Made by a program: the position numbers and the translations under genes. 64,000 nucleotides of DNA from an uncultured Eggerthellaceae bacterium (lineage in GTDB: Bacteria; Actinomycetota; Coriobacteriia; Coriobacteriales; Eggerthellaceae), in assembly GCA_934648845.1 (NCBI GenBank), contig CAKUFS010000007.1:1-64000 (forward strand), in the 5' to 3' direction. Shown here one piece after another: positions 52,730 to 60,545 of the stretch. Numbering within the stretch: position 1 is the first letter of the stretch; each line of letters starts with the position of its first letter. The notes under the pieces are model-generated. The model did no database searches. It was not told where the DNA came from and saw nothing but the letters and a program-made list of their open reading frames with translations.

Positions 52730-53497
52730 ATGAACATTACGCTGAAAACATACTACGCGGGAAATTCGATTATTCATCGCATTGATGTCCGTTTGAAGAT
52801 TGTCCTGCTAGCGCTTGTTACGGCAGGCATTTTTTTGGTGGATACGCTTGTGGGGATGCTTGTTTGCTGGGCGCTGTTGCTGCTTCTGCTTGCGCTTTCG
52901 CGTGTTCCGGCGCATGCCTATTGCGCGTTTTTGCCTGTCGCGCTGGTGTTCATGCTGTTTCCCGTGCTGTTCAACGGTTTTTCGTTCGATGTGTATGCAA
53001 CGCAAGATGCGCTGTTCGCGTATTATGACGTTGCCGACGATTGGCTGGCAGATGCTAATCCCCTTGCGTTGTTGGGCACGTTTGGCGTTGTTCCCGCAGG
53101 TCTCGTGCGTGGTGCTGTTTTGGGCCTGCGTATCTTCATCCTGATTTACCTGAGCCTTCTCTTCACATTTACCACGCCGGCCAATGCGGTGGTCGATGCT
53201 ATTTCGTGGTTTTTGGCACCTCTGGCCCGGCTGGGCGTTCCGGTGCGTGATATTTCGCTTGTGTTTTCGCTGGTGCTTCGCTTTATCCCCGTGATTGCGC
53301 AGGAGTTCAATACGGTTGCAGCTGCCCATCGGAGTAGGGGCGCGCAGCTGGACGATGGATCGCTATTCGAGCGCATGAAGGCATGGGGCGGGGTGTTCAT
53401 CCCGCTTTTCGTTCGTTTGTTTCATCGAGCGGATGTTCTGGGATGCGCTATGGATGCCCGCTGCTACGGCGCCCCGCGCCCGCATGTTAAAAAGTGA
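52730..53497 (+). CDS. ecfT: Energy-coupling factor transporter T component (EcfT)
   Basis: A 255-residue membrane protein that couples ATPase subunits to vitamin-binding S components. About six helices are visible, and the coupling-helix signature is AAHRSRGAQL (about residues 200-209), with a second Ala-Arg-Gly-like motif AMDARCYGAP near the end. In many bacteria two ecfA ATPase genes sit between rplQ and ecfT, with truA after; here both ATPase genes are absent and truA is elsewhere. The last residues (HVKK) and the stop codon are supplied by the third palindromic repeat, so the C-terminus may have been altered by insertion. Confidence 0.88.
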   Translation: MNITLKTYYAGNSIIHRIDVRLKIVLLALVTAGIFLVDTLVGMLVCWALLLLLLALSRVPAHAYCAFLPVALVFMLFPVLFNGFSFDVYATQDALFAYYDVADDWLADANPLALLGTFGVVPAGLVRGAVLGLRIFILIYLSLLFTFTTPANAVVDAISWFLAPLARLGVPVRDISLVFSLVLRFIPVIAQEFNTVAAAHRSRGAQLDDGSLFERMKAWGGVFIPLFVRLFHRADVLGCAMDARCYGAPRPHVKK

Positions 53498-53513
53498 CGG
53501 GGTCTTTTTCACC
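53484..53513. repeat. 33-nt-type palindromic repeat, copy 3 (imperfect)
   Basis: ATGTTAAAAAG-TGACGGGGT-CTTTTTCAC. Same loop as copies 1 and 2, one mismatch in the stem. The left arm contains the last ecfT codons and the TGA stop. Confidence 0.8.
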
Positions 53514-53546
53514 TTGTTGTCAAATTACCCCACCTTTTGTCAACAA
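53514..53546. repeat. Type 2 palindromic repeat, copy 2 (inverse orientation)
   Basis: TTGTTGTCAAA / TTTGTCAACAA-type arms around TTACCCCACCT. It is the reverse complement of 9871-9903 and directly abuts the preceding palindrome. Confidence 0.75.
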
Positions 53547-53584
53547 ATTTGGCTTTTGCGACGGTTTATTGTCGCGCGAATTCC

Positions 53585-53820
53585 CTGTTGTTGAAAAATG
53601 GCTCGCTAATTCGAAGTTGATGCAGGTTGGAAGTAGGTCACGGGTGCGAATCGGGCATTTCTTCTGCCGCGTGTTGCGCTTGCGAAACACGGGATTTACA
53701 AAGCACCAGTTCAGAACAATGCTCTGTTGAGATTAATTATACAGTTGAGCTAATATCAAGGCTGAGACCTACTTCCAACCTATCACAATTTCGAATTTCG
53801 ACCGCAAAATTCAACAACAT
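53585..53820. repeat. Inverted-repeat intergenic element, subtype A copy 2 (236 bp)
   Basis: From CTGTTGTTGAAAAA to TTCAACAACAT, with AATTCGAAGTT and GGTTGGAAGTAGGT boxes in both arms as in copy 1 (8567-8801). The centre is different in sequence. No flanking duplication can be recognised, so it may be older. Confidence 0.8.
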
Positions 53821-54119
53821 GAACTCAGCTGCATGCTCGCAGCGGCGACAAGGGATTTGCTGGGCGAGCTTCACTTGGATAATGCTTCTTCGGGCTCGTG
53901 AATCATTCAACAAAGCGTCGCACGTCGACCCATTCCCTTGCCGCCGCCCTTTTCCTGTCGGGTTTTCGATACAGCCTGAATGATTGGGCGGGTAAGCGCA
54001 AAGGCTCCTTCGCCGTTATCTTCTTTTACCTAGGAAAATGTTCTCAAAGCGGCTCGCGGATTCGCGTGGTGTTACAATAAAGAGCGTGTCATTAAAACCA
54101 ATCCTGTAAGGAGGATGCA
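53821..54119 (+). promoter_or_regulatory. Upstream region of eno
   Basis: No gene was found. A probable -10 box TACAAT lies at 54073-54078, about 42 bases before the start codon, with a weak -35. AAGGAGG precedes the ATG. Confidence 0.5.
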
Positions 54120-55412
54120 ATGGGCGTCATTATTGATGTGTATGGTCGTGAGATTCTTGACTCGCGCGGCAACCCTACCGTTGAGGTCGAGGTCGTTTTG
54201 GACGACGGCTCCATGGGTCGCGCGGCTGTGCCATCGGGTGCTTCTACCGGCGCTTTCGAGGCCGTTGAGCTGCGTGACGGCGACAAGGATCGCTACCTGG
54301 GCAAAGGCACGCTTGATGCCGTTGACCACGTGAACACCGAAATCGCCGAGGCGCTGTATGGCTTTGATTCCGAAGACCAGCGCGGCATTGACTATGCTCT
54401 GCTTGAGGTCGATGGAACGGACAACAAGGGCGCTCTGGGTGCAAACGCCATTCTGGGTGCATCGCTTGCGGTTGCGCGCGCTACGGCTGACTCCCTGCAG
54501 GTTCCACTGTACAAGTACGTGGGTGGCGCAAACGCGCACATTCTGCCCACGCCCATGATGAACATCCTGAATGGCGGCGTGCATGCCGACAACAACGTTG
54601 ACTTCCAGGAATTCATGATTATGCCAGTGGGCGCTCCCACGTTCCGCGAAGCGTTGCGTTGGTGCGCTGAGATTTACCATACGCTGAAGAAGGTTCTGCA
54701 CGATGCTGGCCTGGGCGGCGGTGTTGGCGACGAAGGCGGTTTTGCTCCGAACCTGAAGACGAACGAAGAGCCGTTGAAGTACATTGTCGAGGCGTGCGAA
54801 AAGGCAGGTTACAAGCCGGGTTCTGACATTATGTTCGCCATGGATCCCGCTTCCACCGAGTACTACGATGCTGAGCGTCAGATGTACGTTTTGGCTGGCG
54901 AAGGCGTTGAATACACGCGCGAACAGATGGTTGATTACTGGGAAGCGCTGGTCAACAAGTACCCGATCATCTCCATTGAAGACGGCATGGCCGAAGAAGA
55001 CTGGGAAGGCTGGAAGATGCTGACCGATCGCATTGGCGATCGTGTGCAGCTGGTGGGTGACGACTTGTTCGTTACGAATTCCAAGCGCCTGGCCAAGGGC
55101 ATTGAGCTGGGTTGCGCAAACGCCATTCTGATCAAGGTAAACCAGATTGGTTCGCTCACGGAAACGCTCGAAGCAATCGAAATGGCAAAGCAGGCGGGCT
55201 ACGCGTGCGTTATGAGCCATCGATCCGGCGAAACGGAAGACACCACTATCGCCGATCTTTCCGTTGCCTGCAACACCGGTCAGATCAAGACGGGTGCTCC
55301 GTGCCGCTCCGACCGCGTTGCCAAGTACAACCAGCTTCTTCGCATTGAAGAAGAGCTGGGCGATTCTGCGCAGTACGCCGGCATGAAGGCGTTCTACAAC
55401 ATCAAGCGTTAG
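54120..55412 (+). CDS. eno: Enolase
   Basis: A 430-residue glycolytic enzyme interconverting 2-phosphoglycerate and phosphoenolpyruvate. IDVYGREILDSRGNPTVEVEV, GANAILGASLAVARA, the metal ligands in DPASTEYYD and SIEDGMAEEDW, and VGDDLFVTN are present. The active-site SHRSGETEDTTIADL lies near residue 365. Length is normal. mogA follows 12 bases downstream, so both may share one transcript. Confidence 0.98.
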   Translation: MGVIIDVYGREILDSRGNPTVEVEVVLDDGSMGRAAVPSGASTGAFEAVELRDGDKDRYLGKGTLDAVDHVNTEIAEALYGFDSEDQRGIDYALLEVDGTDNKGALGANAILGASLAVARATADSLQVPLYKYVGGANAHILPTPMMNILNGGVHADNNVDFQEFMIMPVGAPTFREALRWCAEIYHTLKKVLHDAGLGGGVGDEGGFAPNLKTNEEPLKYIVEACEKAGYKPGSDIMFAMDPASTEYYDAERQMYVLAGEGVEYTREQMVDYWEALVNKYPIISIEDGMAEEDWEGWKMLTDRIGDRVQLVGDDLFVTNSKRLAKGIELGCANAILIKVNQIGSLTETLEAIEMAKQAGYACVMSHRSGETEDTTIADLSVACNTGQIKTGAPCRSDRVAKYNQLLRIEEELGDSAQYAGMKAFYNIKR

Positions 55413-55424
55413 GTAAGGTGTGCC

Positions 55425-55907
55425 ATGTCTGTGGAAAAACCCACATTCGCGATTGTGACCTGCTCTGATACGCGCAGCATGAAGCAGGATACGGCGGGCG
55501 CGGCGCTCGAAGCGCTTATTGCCGAAAAGGGCTGGGAGTGCCTGAGCCACGTTGTGGTGAAGGACGATCGTGCGGCAATTTCTGCCGAGATTGTGCGCGG
55601 TGCCGATGAGCTGCATGCCGACATTGTTTTGACCTGCGGCGGAAGCGGTCTTTCTCTGCGCGATGTTACGCCCGAGGCGACGGCCGACGTTTGCGAACGC
55701 AACGTTCCTGGCATTGCCGAGGCTATGCGTGCGTACAGCCTGCAAATCACGCCGAACGCTATGCTTTCACGCGCCGTTTGCATGCAGCGCGGCAGCTGCA
55801 TTGTGATCAACCTGCCGGGCAGCGAGAAAGCCGCCCGCGAGAATTGGGCGGGCATCGAAGGCGTTTTGCCTCATGCCGTGAAAATGATGGCGGGTGGCGG
55901 ACATTAG
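55425..55907 (+). CDS. mogA: Molybdopterin adenylyltransferase-type protein (MogA/MoaB)
   Basis: A 160-residue molybdenum-cofactor protein of the MoCF/MogA fold that activates molybdopterin by adenylation. FAIVTCSDTRSMKQDTAG is the family start, TCGGSGLSLRDVTPEAT the molybdopterin-binding motif (about residues 67-83), and VINLPGSEKAARENW the C-terminal motif. It suggests that molybdo- or tungsto-enzymes are used, as expected for anaerobic respiration. MogA and MoaB cannot be told apart with certainty by eye. Confidence 0.9.
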   Translation: MSVEKPTFAIVTCSDTRSMKQDTAGAALEALIAEKGWECLSHVVVKDDRAAISAEIVRGADELHADIVLTCGGSGLSLRDVTPEATADVCERNVPGIAEAMRAYSLQITPNAMLSRAVCMQRGSCIVINLPGSEKAARENWAGIEGVLPHAVKMMAGGGH

Positions 55908-56329
55908 TGTCCAAGGCAAGCCGGAAACATCGGAACGCGGCTGCTGCTCGTAAGATGCCGCAGCGTTTGCGGGCGTCGATGCTTGGGGATGACCCGACGA
56001 CGTTGGCGCAGCAGCAGACGGACGCGCCACAACAGGCGCGCTCGGGGGAGACGTGTACACAAGAGCCCGTTGCAAAAGCAGCGGGCTCTGCGTGTGTCGA
56101 AGGGTGCAGCGCCGGAGCTCCCGCCGCGGGTCGCGCCGTTGGTTGCGGTGGTGGCAACGCTCGCGGCAGCGGTGCCACCTGCGTCGATGCTTTCGCCACT
56201 GGCAGGCGCGACGCAAACCAGTGCGGCGGCAATGCCACCTGCACCGACACCTTCTCTCGCAGCAGCTTTGCTTCCGCGGACTCCCAAGAAATGTGCACGA
56301 ACAAAAAGCTCGACCAGAAAGGAAAGCCA
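55908..56329 (+). other. GC-rich low-complexity region between mogA and alr
   Basis: The alr frame is open throughout this 422-bp stretch, but its translation is a Cys/Gly/Ala-rich low-complexity peptide with no family match. Many other frames are open too. A hairpin AGAGCCCG / CGGGCTCT (about 56062-56092) lies inside. I regard it as non-coding, or at most an N-terminal extension. Confidence 0.5.
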
Positions 56330-57610
56330 GTGGAAGAGCTCATAAATGGCTTCACGGGTTTTGCTAAGAAAAACACCATGTCAAGCGCGCGTCTTCCCCA
56401 TAAAGAGGAGTCGCCGTCGCAGGAAACCGGGGGTCATTTGACGTTTGATCCCGAAAAATTGGCAGAGATTGAGCCTATTGGCAGGCGCTGGTCGTGGCTG
56501 GAAATCGATTTGAACGCGATTCGCAATAACGTGCGTGTGAGCAAGAACCAAATTGGGTATAACTGCCGTTTGTGCGCGGTGGTTAAAGCCGATGCGTACG
56601 GTCATGGGGCGGTGCGTGTGGCAAAAACGGCGCTGAACTCCGGTGCCGAGTATTTGGCGGTTGCTACGGTGCAAGAGGGCATCGAGTTGCGCGAAGCCCT
56701 GATTAACGCGCCGATCCTTCTTTTGTGCGAGCCCCCGAAAACAGCCATTCCGCTGCTTTTGGGCTACAAGATTATGCCGAGCATTTATTCGCCCGATTTC
56801 GCTATTGAATATGCTGAAGCTGCGAATGCATATGGTGTTACGGCGCCGTATCACCTGGCCATCAACACAGGCATGAACCGCATTGGCGTCCGTTATGACC
56901 AGGTTGTTGAGTTCTTGCGCAATGTGAGTTTCCACGCGCAGCTTGAACTAAAAGGCGTTTTCACGCATTTCGCCACGGCGGATTGCGCGGAAACGTTCGA
57001 TTTTGAGATTCAGGCGCGCCGTTTCGTGGACGCAGTGAACGCGATTCAGGCGTCTGGTTTTGACCCGGGCATTGTCCATTGCGCGAATTCGGCCGCGCTG
57101 CTGCGGTATCCCAATGTGCATTTCGATATGGCGCGTTTGGGCATTTCGCTGTACGGGTATCATCCCTGCGTGGAGACGCGCGGGTTCTATGATTTGCAGC
57201 CGGCAATGAGCGTTCATGCGCGCATTACGGACACGCGCACGCTGGGGATAAACGATGGCGTGAGCTACGGGCTGCATTATCGCAGCAACGGCGGCTCGCA
57301 TATCTGCACGCTTCCCTTGGGGTATGCCGATGGTTTTAATCGCCTTCTATCAGGCAAAACGAGCGTGATTTTTGAAGGACGCCTGCATCCGCAAGTGGGC
57401 AACATTTGCATGGATCAGTGCATGTTCGAGTACCTTCCGCTGCGCCGCGAAGTCAATCCGCGCCTGCCGCAGGTTGGCGATGAGGTGTTGCTGGTGGGCA
57501 AGCAGGGCGATGCCGAGGTCACCATTGATTGGATGGCGCAGGAGTGCGGCACCATCCCGCACGAGATAACCATTGGGCTGAGCCATCGCATGCCGCGTTT
57601 GTATGTGTAG
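56330..57610 (+). CDS. alr: Alanine racemase
   Basis: A 426-residue PLP enzyme making D-alanine for peptidoglycan. Conserved sequence begins RRWSWLEIDLNAIRNNV. The PLP lysine is in AVVKADAYGHGA, the catalytic tyrosine region is GISLYGYHP (R-x-G near it), and LPLGYADGFNRLL, GNICMDQCM and EEITIGLSHRMPR-like ends (HEITIGLSHRMPRLYV) follow. I chose GTG 56330, preceded by AGAAAGGAAA. ATG 56378 or 56291 are possible alternatives. Even so, about 55 residues precede the usual family start. Confidence 0.92.
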   Translation: MEELINGFTGFAKKNTMSSARLPHKEESPSQETGGHLTFDPEKLAEIEPIGRRWSWLEIDLNAIRNNVRVSKNQIGYNCRLCAVVKADAYGHGAVRVAKTALNSGAEYLAVATVQEGIELREALINAPILLLCEPPKTAIPLLLGYKIMPSIYSPDFAIEYAEAANAYGVTAPYHLAINTGMNRIGVRYDQVVEFLRNVSFHAQLELKGVFTHFATADCAETFDFEIQARRFVDAVNAIQASGFDPGIVHCANSAALLRYPNVHFDMARLGISLYGYHPCVETRGFYDLQPAMSVHARITDTRTLGINDGVSYGLHYRSNGGSHICTLPLGYADGFNRLLSGKTSVIFEGRLHPQVGNICMDQCMFEYLPLRREVNPRLPQVGDEVLLVGKQGDAEVTIDWMAQECGTIPHEITIGLSHRMPRLYV

Positions 57611-57857
57611 GTGCGCGACGCGCGGGTTGCGGAGCCCCGATGTGGGCCGCGGGGCGCGATCGATCGGCACGGGCTGCGGGAACTGGCGCGAGAGGCGGGT
57701 CTGGGACGCGGGTCGAAAAGGCTTCCGGTCCGCGGGCTGTTGGGCGGCGCGGCTGTGAAGGTTGCGGGCCGCAAACGACGTGAGTTGCGACTGCCGTTTG
57801 CATAGGCAGGTCCTGGTGCGGGCTGCAAACGGCGAAGAGCGAAACGAAAACAACAAG
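57611..57857. other. GC-rich low-complexity spacer
   Basis: About 250 bases of GCGGGTTGCGG-like DNA between alr and the glycosylase gene. There is no gene, and several frames stay open by composition alone. It resembles the spacers near 6820, 12650 and 37400. Confidence 0.45.
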
Positions 57858-57870
57858 CAAGGTGGCAGAG

Positions 57871-58437
57871 ATGAGCAAGCCCCATATTCCTTTGGAGACA
57901 ATTCGCGAGCAAGTATGCGCATGTCATGCGTGCCCGCTTGCCGATGGTCGCACGCAAACGGTGTTTGGTGTGGGAAATCCGCAAGCGCGCGTCATGCTGA
58001 TTGGTGAAGCGCCTGGTAAGAACGAAGATTTGCAGGGCGAGCCTTTTGTAGGGGCGGCAGGTAAGAACCTGAATGCCATGCTGGAAATTGCCGGTTTGGC
58101 GCGCGACGACATCTACATTGCCAACGTGCTTAAGTGTCGTCCTCCCAGCAATCGCGATCCGCGTCCGGAAGAAATCGAGCTCTGCACCCCGTTTTTGCGC
58201 GAGCAGACGCGCACCATCGACCCCGAGTTTATTGTAACGTTGGGCAACTTCGCCACAAAATTCATCTTGAAAACCGATGTCGGCATTACGCATTTGCACG
58301 GCAAGCTGCAGCAGGCGGGGAAGTTCAAGGTGTTTCCCATCTATCATCCTGCAGCGGCGATTTACGATAGAACGAAACAGTCAGCACTTGAGCAGGATTT
58401 TGCTACTTTGGGCGAATTGCTGCGCCAAGAGCGATAA
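57871..58437 (+). CDS. Family 4 uracil-DNA glycosylase (Fe-S)
   Basis: A 188-residue repair enzyme removing uracil from DNA. The motif GEAPGKNEDLQGEPFVGAAGKNL (about residues 45-67) is the active-site region. Four cysteines at CHAC near the N-terminus, VLKCRPP and ELCTPFL match the [4Fe-4S] ligands of the family, and FPIYHPAAAI carries the uracil-binding His. ATG 57871 with AAGGTGG before it is preferred to GTG 57862. It lies 109 bases before folC on the same strand. Confidence 0.93.
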   Translation: MSKPHIPLETIREQVCACHACPLADGRTQTVFGVGNPQARVMLIGEAPGKNEDLQGEPFVGAAGKNLNAMLEIAGLARDDIYIANVLKCRPPSNRDPRPEEIELCTPFLREQTRTIDPEFIVTLGNFATKFILKTDVGITHLHGKLQQAGKFKVFPIYHPAAAIYDRTKQSALEQDFATLGELLRQER

Positions 58438-58545
58438 ACTTTCGCATGTTGTAATGGGGCGCTGTAGCGACCGCTGGTGCTTCTGCTGCGTCCTGCTGCG
58501 CCGCTTTGATTTTTTTTGCGTCTACCTGCGCTTTTGGAGGATTTC

Positions 58546-59880
58546 ATGGAACAGTTCGATGCCGTTGCTTACATAAACACGCCGCGCTGGCAAACGGTGA
58601 ACCTGGGGCTTGATCGCACGCGTCTTCTTATGAAGAAGCTGGGAAATCCGCAGGATCAGCTGAAGTTCGTGCATGTTGCAGGAACGAATGGCAAAGGTTC
58701 GACCTGCGTTTATACGGCGCATATCCTGCAAGCCGCTGGTTATACGACGGGCATGTTCACCAGCCCTTACATTGAGACGTTCGAGGAGCGCATCCAGGTG
58801 AACGGTCAGCTTATCTCCATTGATGAGTTGACCAAGGTGACGCTTGACGTGAAAGAAAGAGCTGAAGAGGTCGAGCGCGAAACGGGTGAGCATCCTACGG
58901 AGTTCGAGTTGATGACGGCCGTTGCGCTGTGCCATTTTGCGCGTTGCAACTGCGATATTGTTGTTTTGGAAGTGGGTCTGGGCGGTCGTCTTGACTCCAC
59001 GAATATCATCGACGCGCCTGAAGTGTGCGCTATTGCGCGCATCGGGCTTGACCATACCGCCCTTCTAGGCGATACGCTGGCGCAGGTCGCAGGAGAAAAA
59101 GCGGGAATTATCAAACAGGGCTCTGCGGTGGTGAGCTATCCGCAAGACCCTGAAGCTGCTGCAGTTATTGCGCAGGCTGCTGCTCAAGTGGGTTCGTCGG
59201 TTGTGCAGCCTGACTTTTCGCAGCTGAGTACAGGAAGCACCGCCCTTGCGTCCGATGAGGATGGCAGCGAGTTGATTGTTCGCACGTTCTCTTACAGCGA
59301 ATACCAGGATTTGCATACAGCACTTTTGGGCGAGTACCAGCCAGGAAATGCGGCGTTTGCCATCGAGATTATTCGCGCGCTGCAACAGCGTGGTTGGGCT
59401 ATTTCGCCAGAGCACGTTCGCGCTGGTATCCAGGCTGCTCGTTGGCCGGGGCGCTTTGAGGTGTTCCCGCATAAGCCTGGCACGCCGTGGGTGGTGGTCG
59501 ATGGTGGGCATAATCCGCAAGGCATTGAAGCGCTTCGTCGTACATGTCAGGACGTTTTCCCTGGTAAGACGCCTTGGGTTGTGCTTAGTCTGCTTGCGGA
59601 CAAAGATTACGATTCCATGACTGAGACGCTTGCAGATTTTGCTCAGGGCTTCGTTGCCATGACGCCGCCAAACCTGCGTGCGCTTCCTGCAGAGGATCTA
59701 GCTGCGGTTCTACGTCAGAAGTGCGCCGCTTGCGGACGTGCGGATGTGCCAGTGGTGGAGGCACAAAGTTTCGAGGAAGCGCGTGATAAGGCCAGGGAGC
59801 TTGCTGGCCCCGATGACTTGATTGTTGTTTCGGGCAGCCTGTACTCCGTTTCTTCTGCGAAAAAGGCGTTTCGCGCGTAG
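58546..59880 (+). CDS. folC: Folylpolyglutamate/dihydrofolate synthase FolC
   Basis: A 444-residue Mur-ligase-family enzyme that adds glutamates to folates. The P-loop is HVAGTNGKGST (about residues 44-54). TSPYIETFEERIQVNG, EVGLGGRLDSTNII, GLDHTALLGDTLAQVAGEKAGIIK and WVVVDGGHNPQGIEALR are all conserved. ATG 58546 after TTGGAGG is preferred; the longer frame starts in a T-rich region. Whether it also has dihydrofolate synthase activity is not decided by the visible motifs. Confidence 0.95.
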   Translation: MEQFDAVAYINTPRWQTVNLGLDRTRLLMKKLGNPQDQLKFVHVAGTNGKGSTCVYTAHILQAAGYTTGMFTSPYIETFEERIQVNGQLISIDELTKVTLDVKERAEEVERETGEHPTEFELMTAVALCHFARCNCDIVVLEVGLGGRLDSTNIIDAPEVCAIARIGLDHTALLGDTLAQVAGEKAGIIKQGSAVVSYPQDPEAAAVIAQAAAQVGSSVVQPDFSQLSTGSTALASDEDGSELIVRTFSYSEYQDLHTALLGEYQPGNAAFAIEIIRALQQRGWAISPEHVRAGIQAARWPGRFEVFPHKPGTPWVVVDGGHNPQGIEALRRTCQDVFPGKTPWVVLSLLADKDYDSMTETLADFAQGFVAMTPPNLRALPAEDLAAVLRQKCAACGRADVPVVEAQSFEEARDKARELAGPDDLIVVSGSLYSVSSAKKAFRA

Positions 59881-59888
59881 TTTTGCGG

Positions 59889-60103
59889 CATGTTGTCGTT
59901 TTTTAGTCCCGAATGCGCAAAATATGACGGTACGGGGTAGGTGAGGAGCGTCTGTACGTGCGCTTCGCCGTCGGACGTTTTTTGCGATCTGGGGTTTTAC
60001 GGGATGCAAGCTGCTCTTGCAGCTCCGAATGACGCTATTCATGTTTCCGACCTGCCCCATACTGGAATATTTTGCACATTTGCCTTGATTTTTCGACAAG
60101 ATG
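59889..60103. repeat. Inverted-repeat intergenic element, subtype B copy 2 (215 bp)
   Basis: Left arm from CATGTTGTCGTTTTTT through ATGCGCAAAATAT to ACGGGGTAGGT. Right arm from ACCTGCCCCATACTGG through ATATTTTGCACAT to CGACAAGATG. The arms are less alike than in copy 1. The centre carries CTGGGGTTTT, shared with the subtype C elements. Confidence 0.7.
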
Positions 60104-60231
60104 CCCTTTGCGGCCGGACTGATTAGCCCTTCGACTCTGCGCGATCTGTTTTGCGCGCGGTTCCATGCGGCATCTGTGGGCTTTTTTATGTGCAGAGCAA
60201 GGTTATGCGGCTCGCGTGCGCGGGTATCGGG

Positions 60232-60237
60232 TATACT
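60232..60237 (+). promoter_or_regulatory. -10 box of the SRP RNA gene
   Basis: TATACT, 17 bases before the first paired base of the SRP RNA. The -35 is weak. Confidence 0.5.
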
Positions 60238-60253
60238 ATGAGGGCATTTGACT

Positions 60254-60364
60254 GAGAGTATTTCGAATGGGCTTGAACGGCGCCATGCCTCGAACCTGGT
60301 CAGGTCCGGAAGGAAGCAGCCATAAGGACCTCTGACGAGCGTTCAAGCCTACTCGCAATACTCT
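60254..60364 (+). ncRNA. ffs: Signal recognition particle RNA (4.5S-type)
   Basis: The conserved domain IV is present: GGTCAGGTCCGGAAGGAAGC then AGCCATAAGGACC, closed by GGGCTTGAACG / CGTTCAAGCC arms and an outer GAGAGTATT / AATACTCTC stem. It binds Ffh to target nascent membrane proteins. It is the small bacterial form without an Alu domain. Confidence 0.95.
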
Positions 60365-60469
60365 CTTTCCGTTTAGGGCGGCGCGCTCCATCCCTTGCTT
60401 CGAGCCTCACGTACGTCCAGTACGCCACGGCTCTCGCGCGGGCGGATCGCATCCGCCCTAAACGGAAAG
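60365..60469. repeat. Long hairpin after the SRP RNA
   Basis: Perfect 17-bp arms (60365-60381, 60453-60469; CTTTCCGTTTAGGGCGG and complement) enclose an inner segment (CGAGCCTCACGTACGTCCAG... to CCACGGCTCTCG) that resembles the inner hairpin after tRNA-Gln. A terminator or repeat role is possible. Confidence 0.75.
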
Positions 60470-60545
60470 GTCCGATGGCCGGGCGGGAGCGGTGCTTTCG
60501 TCCCCGCGGCCGCATCTTGCTGGAAATGTTTCTCCGAAAGGCATT

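Noticed and set aside
54072..55745. 557-codon open frame opposite eno and mogA
   Set aside because: It spans two well-identified plus-strand genes, has shadow-type composition, and has no RBS.
55691..56329. Alanine racemase starting inside mogA with a 200-residue extension
   Set aside because: The extension is low-complexity, overlaps a real gene, and the conserved domain starts far downstream; GTG 56330 has an RBS.
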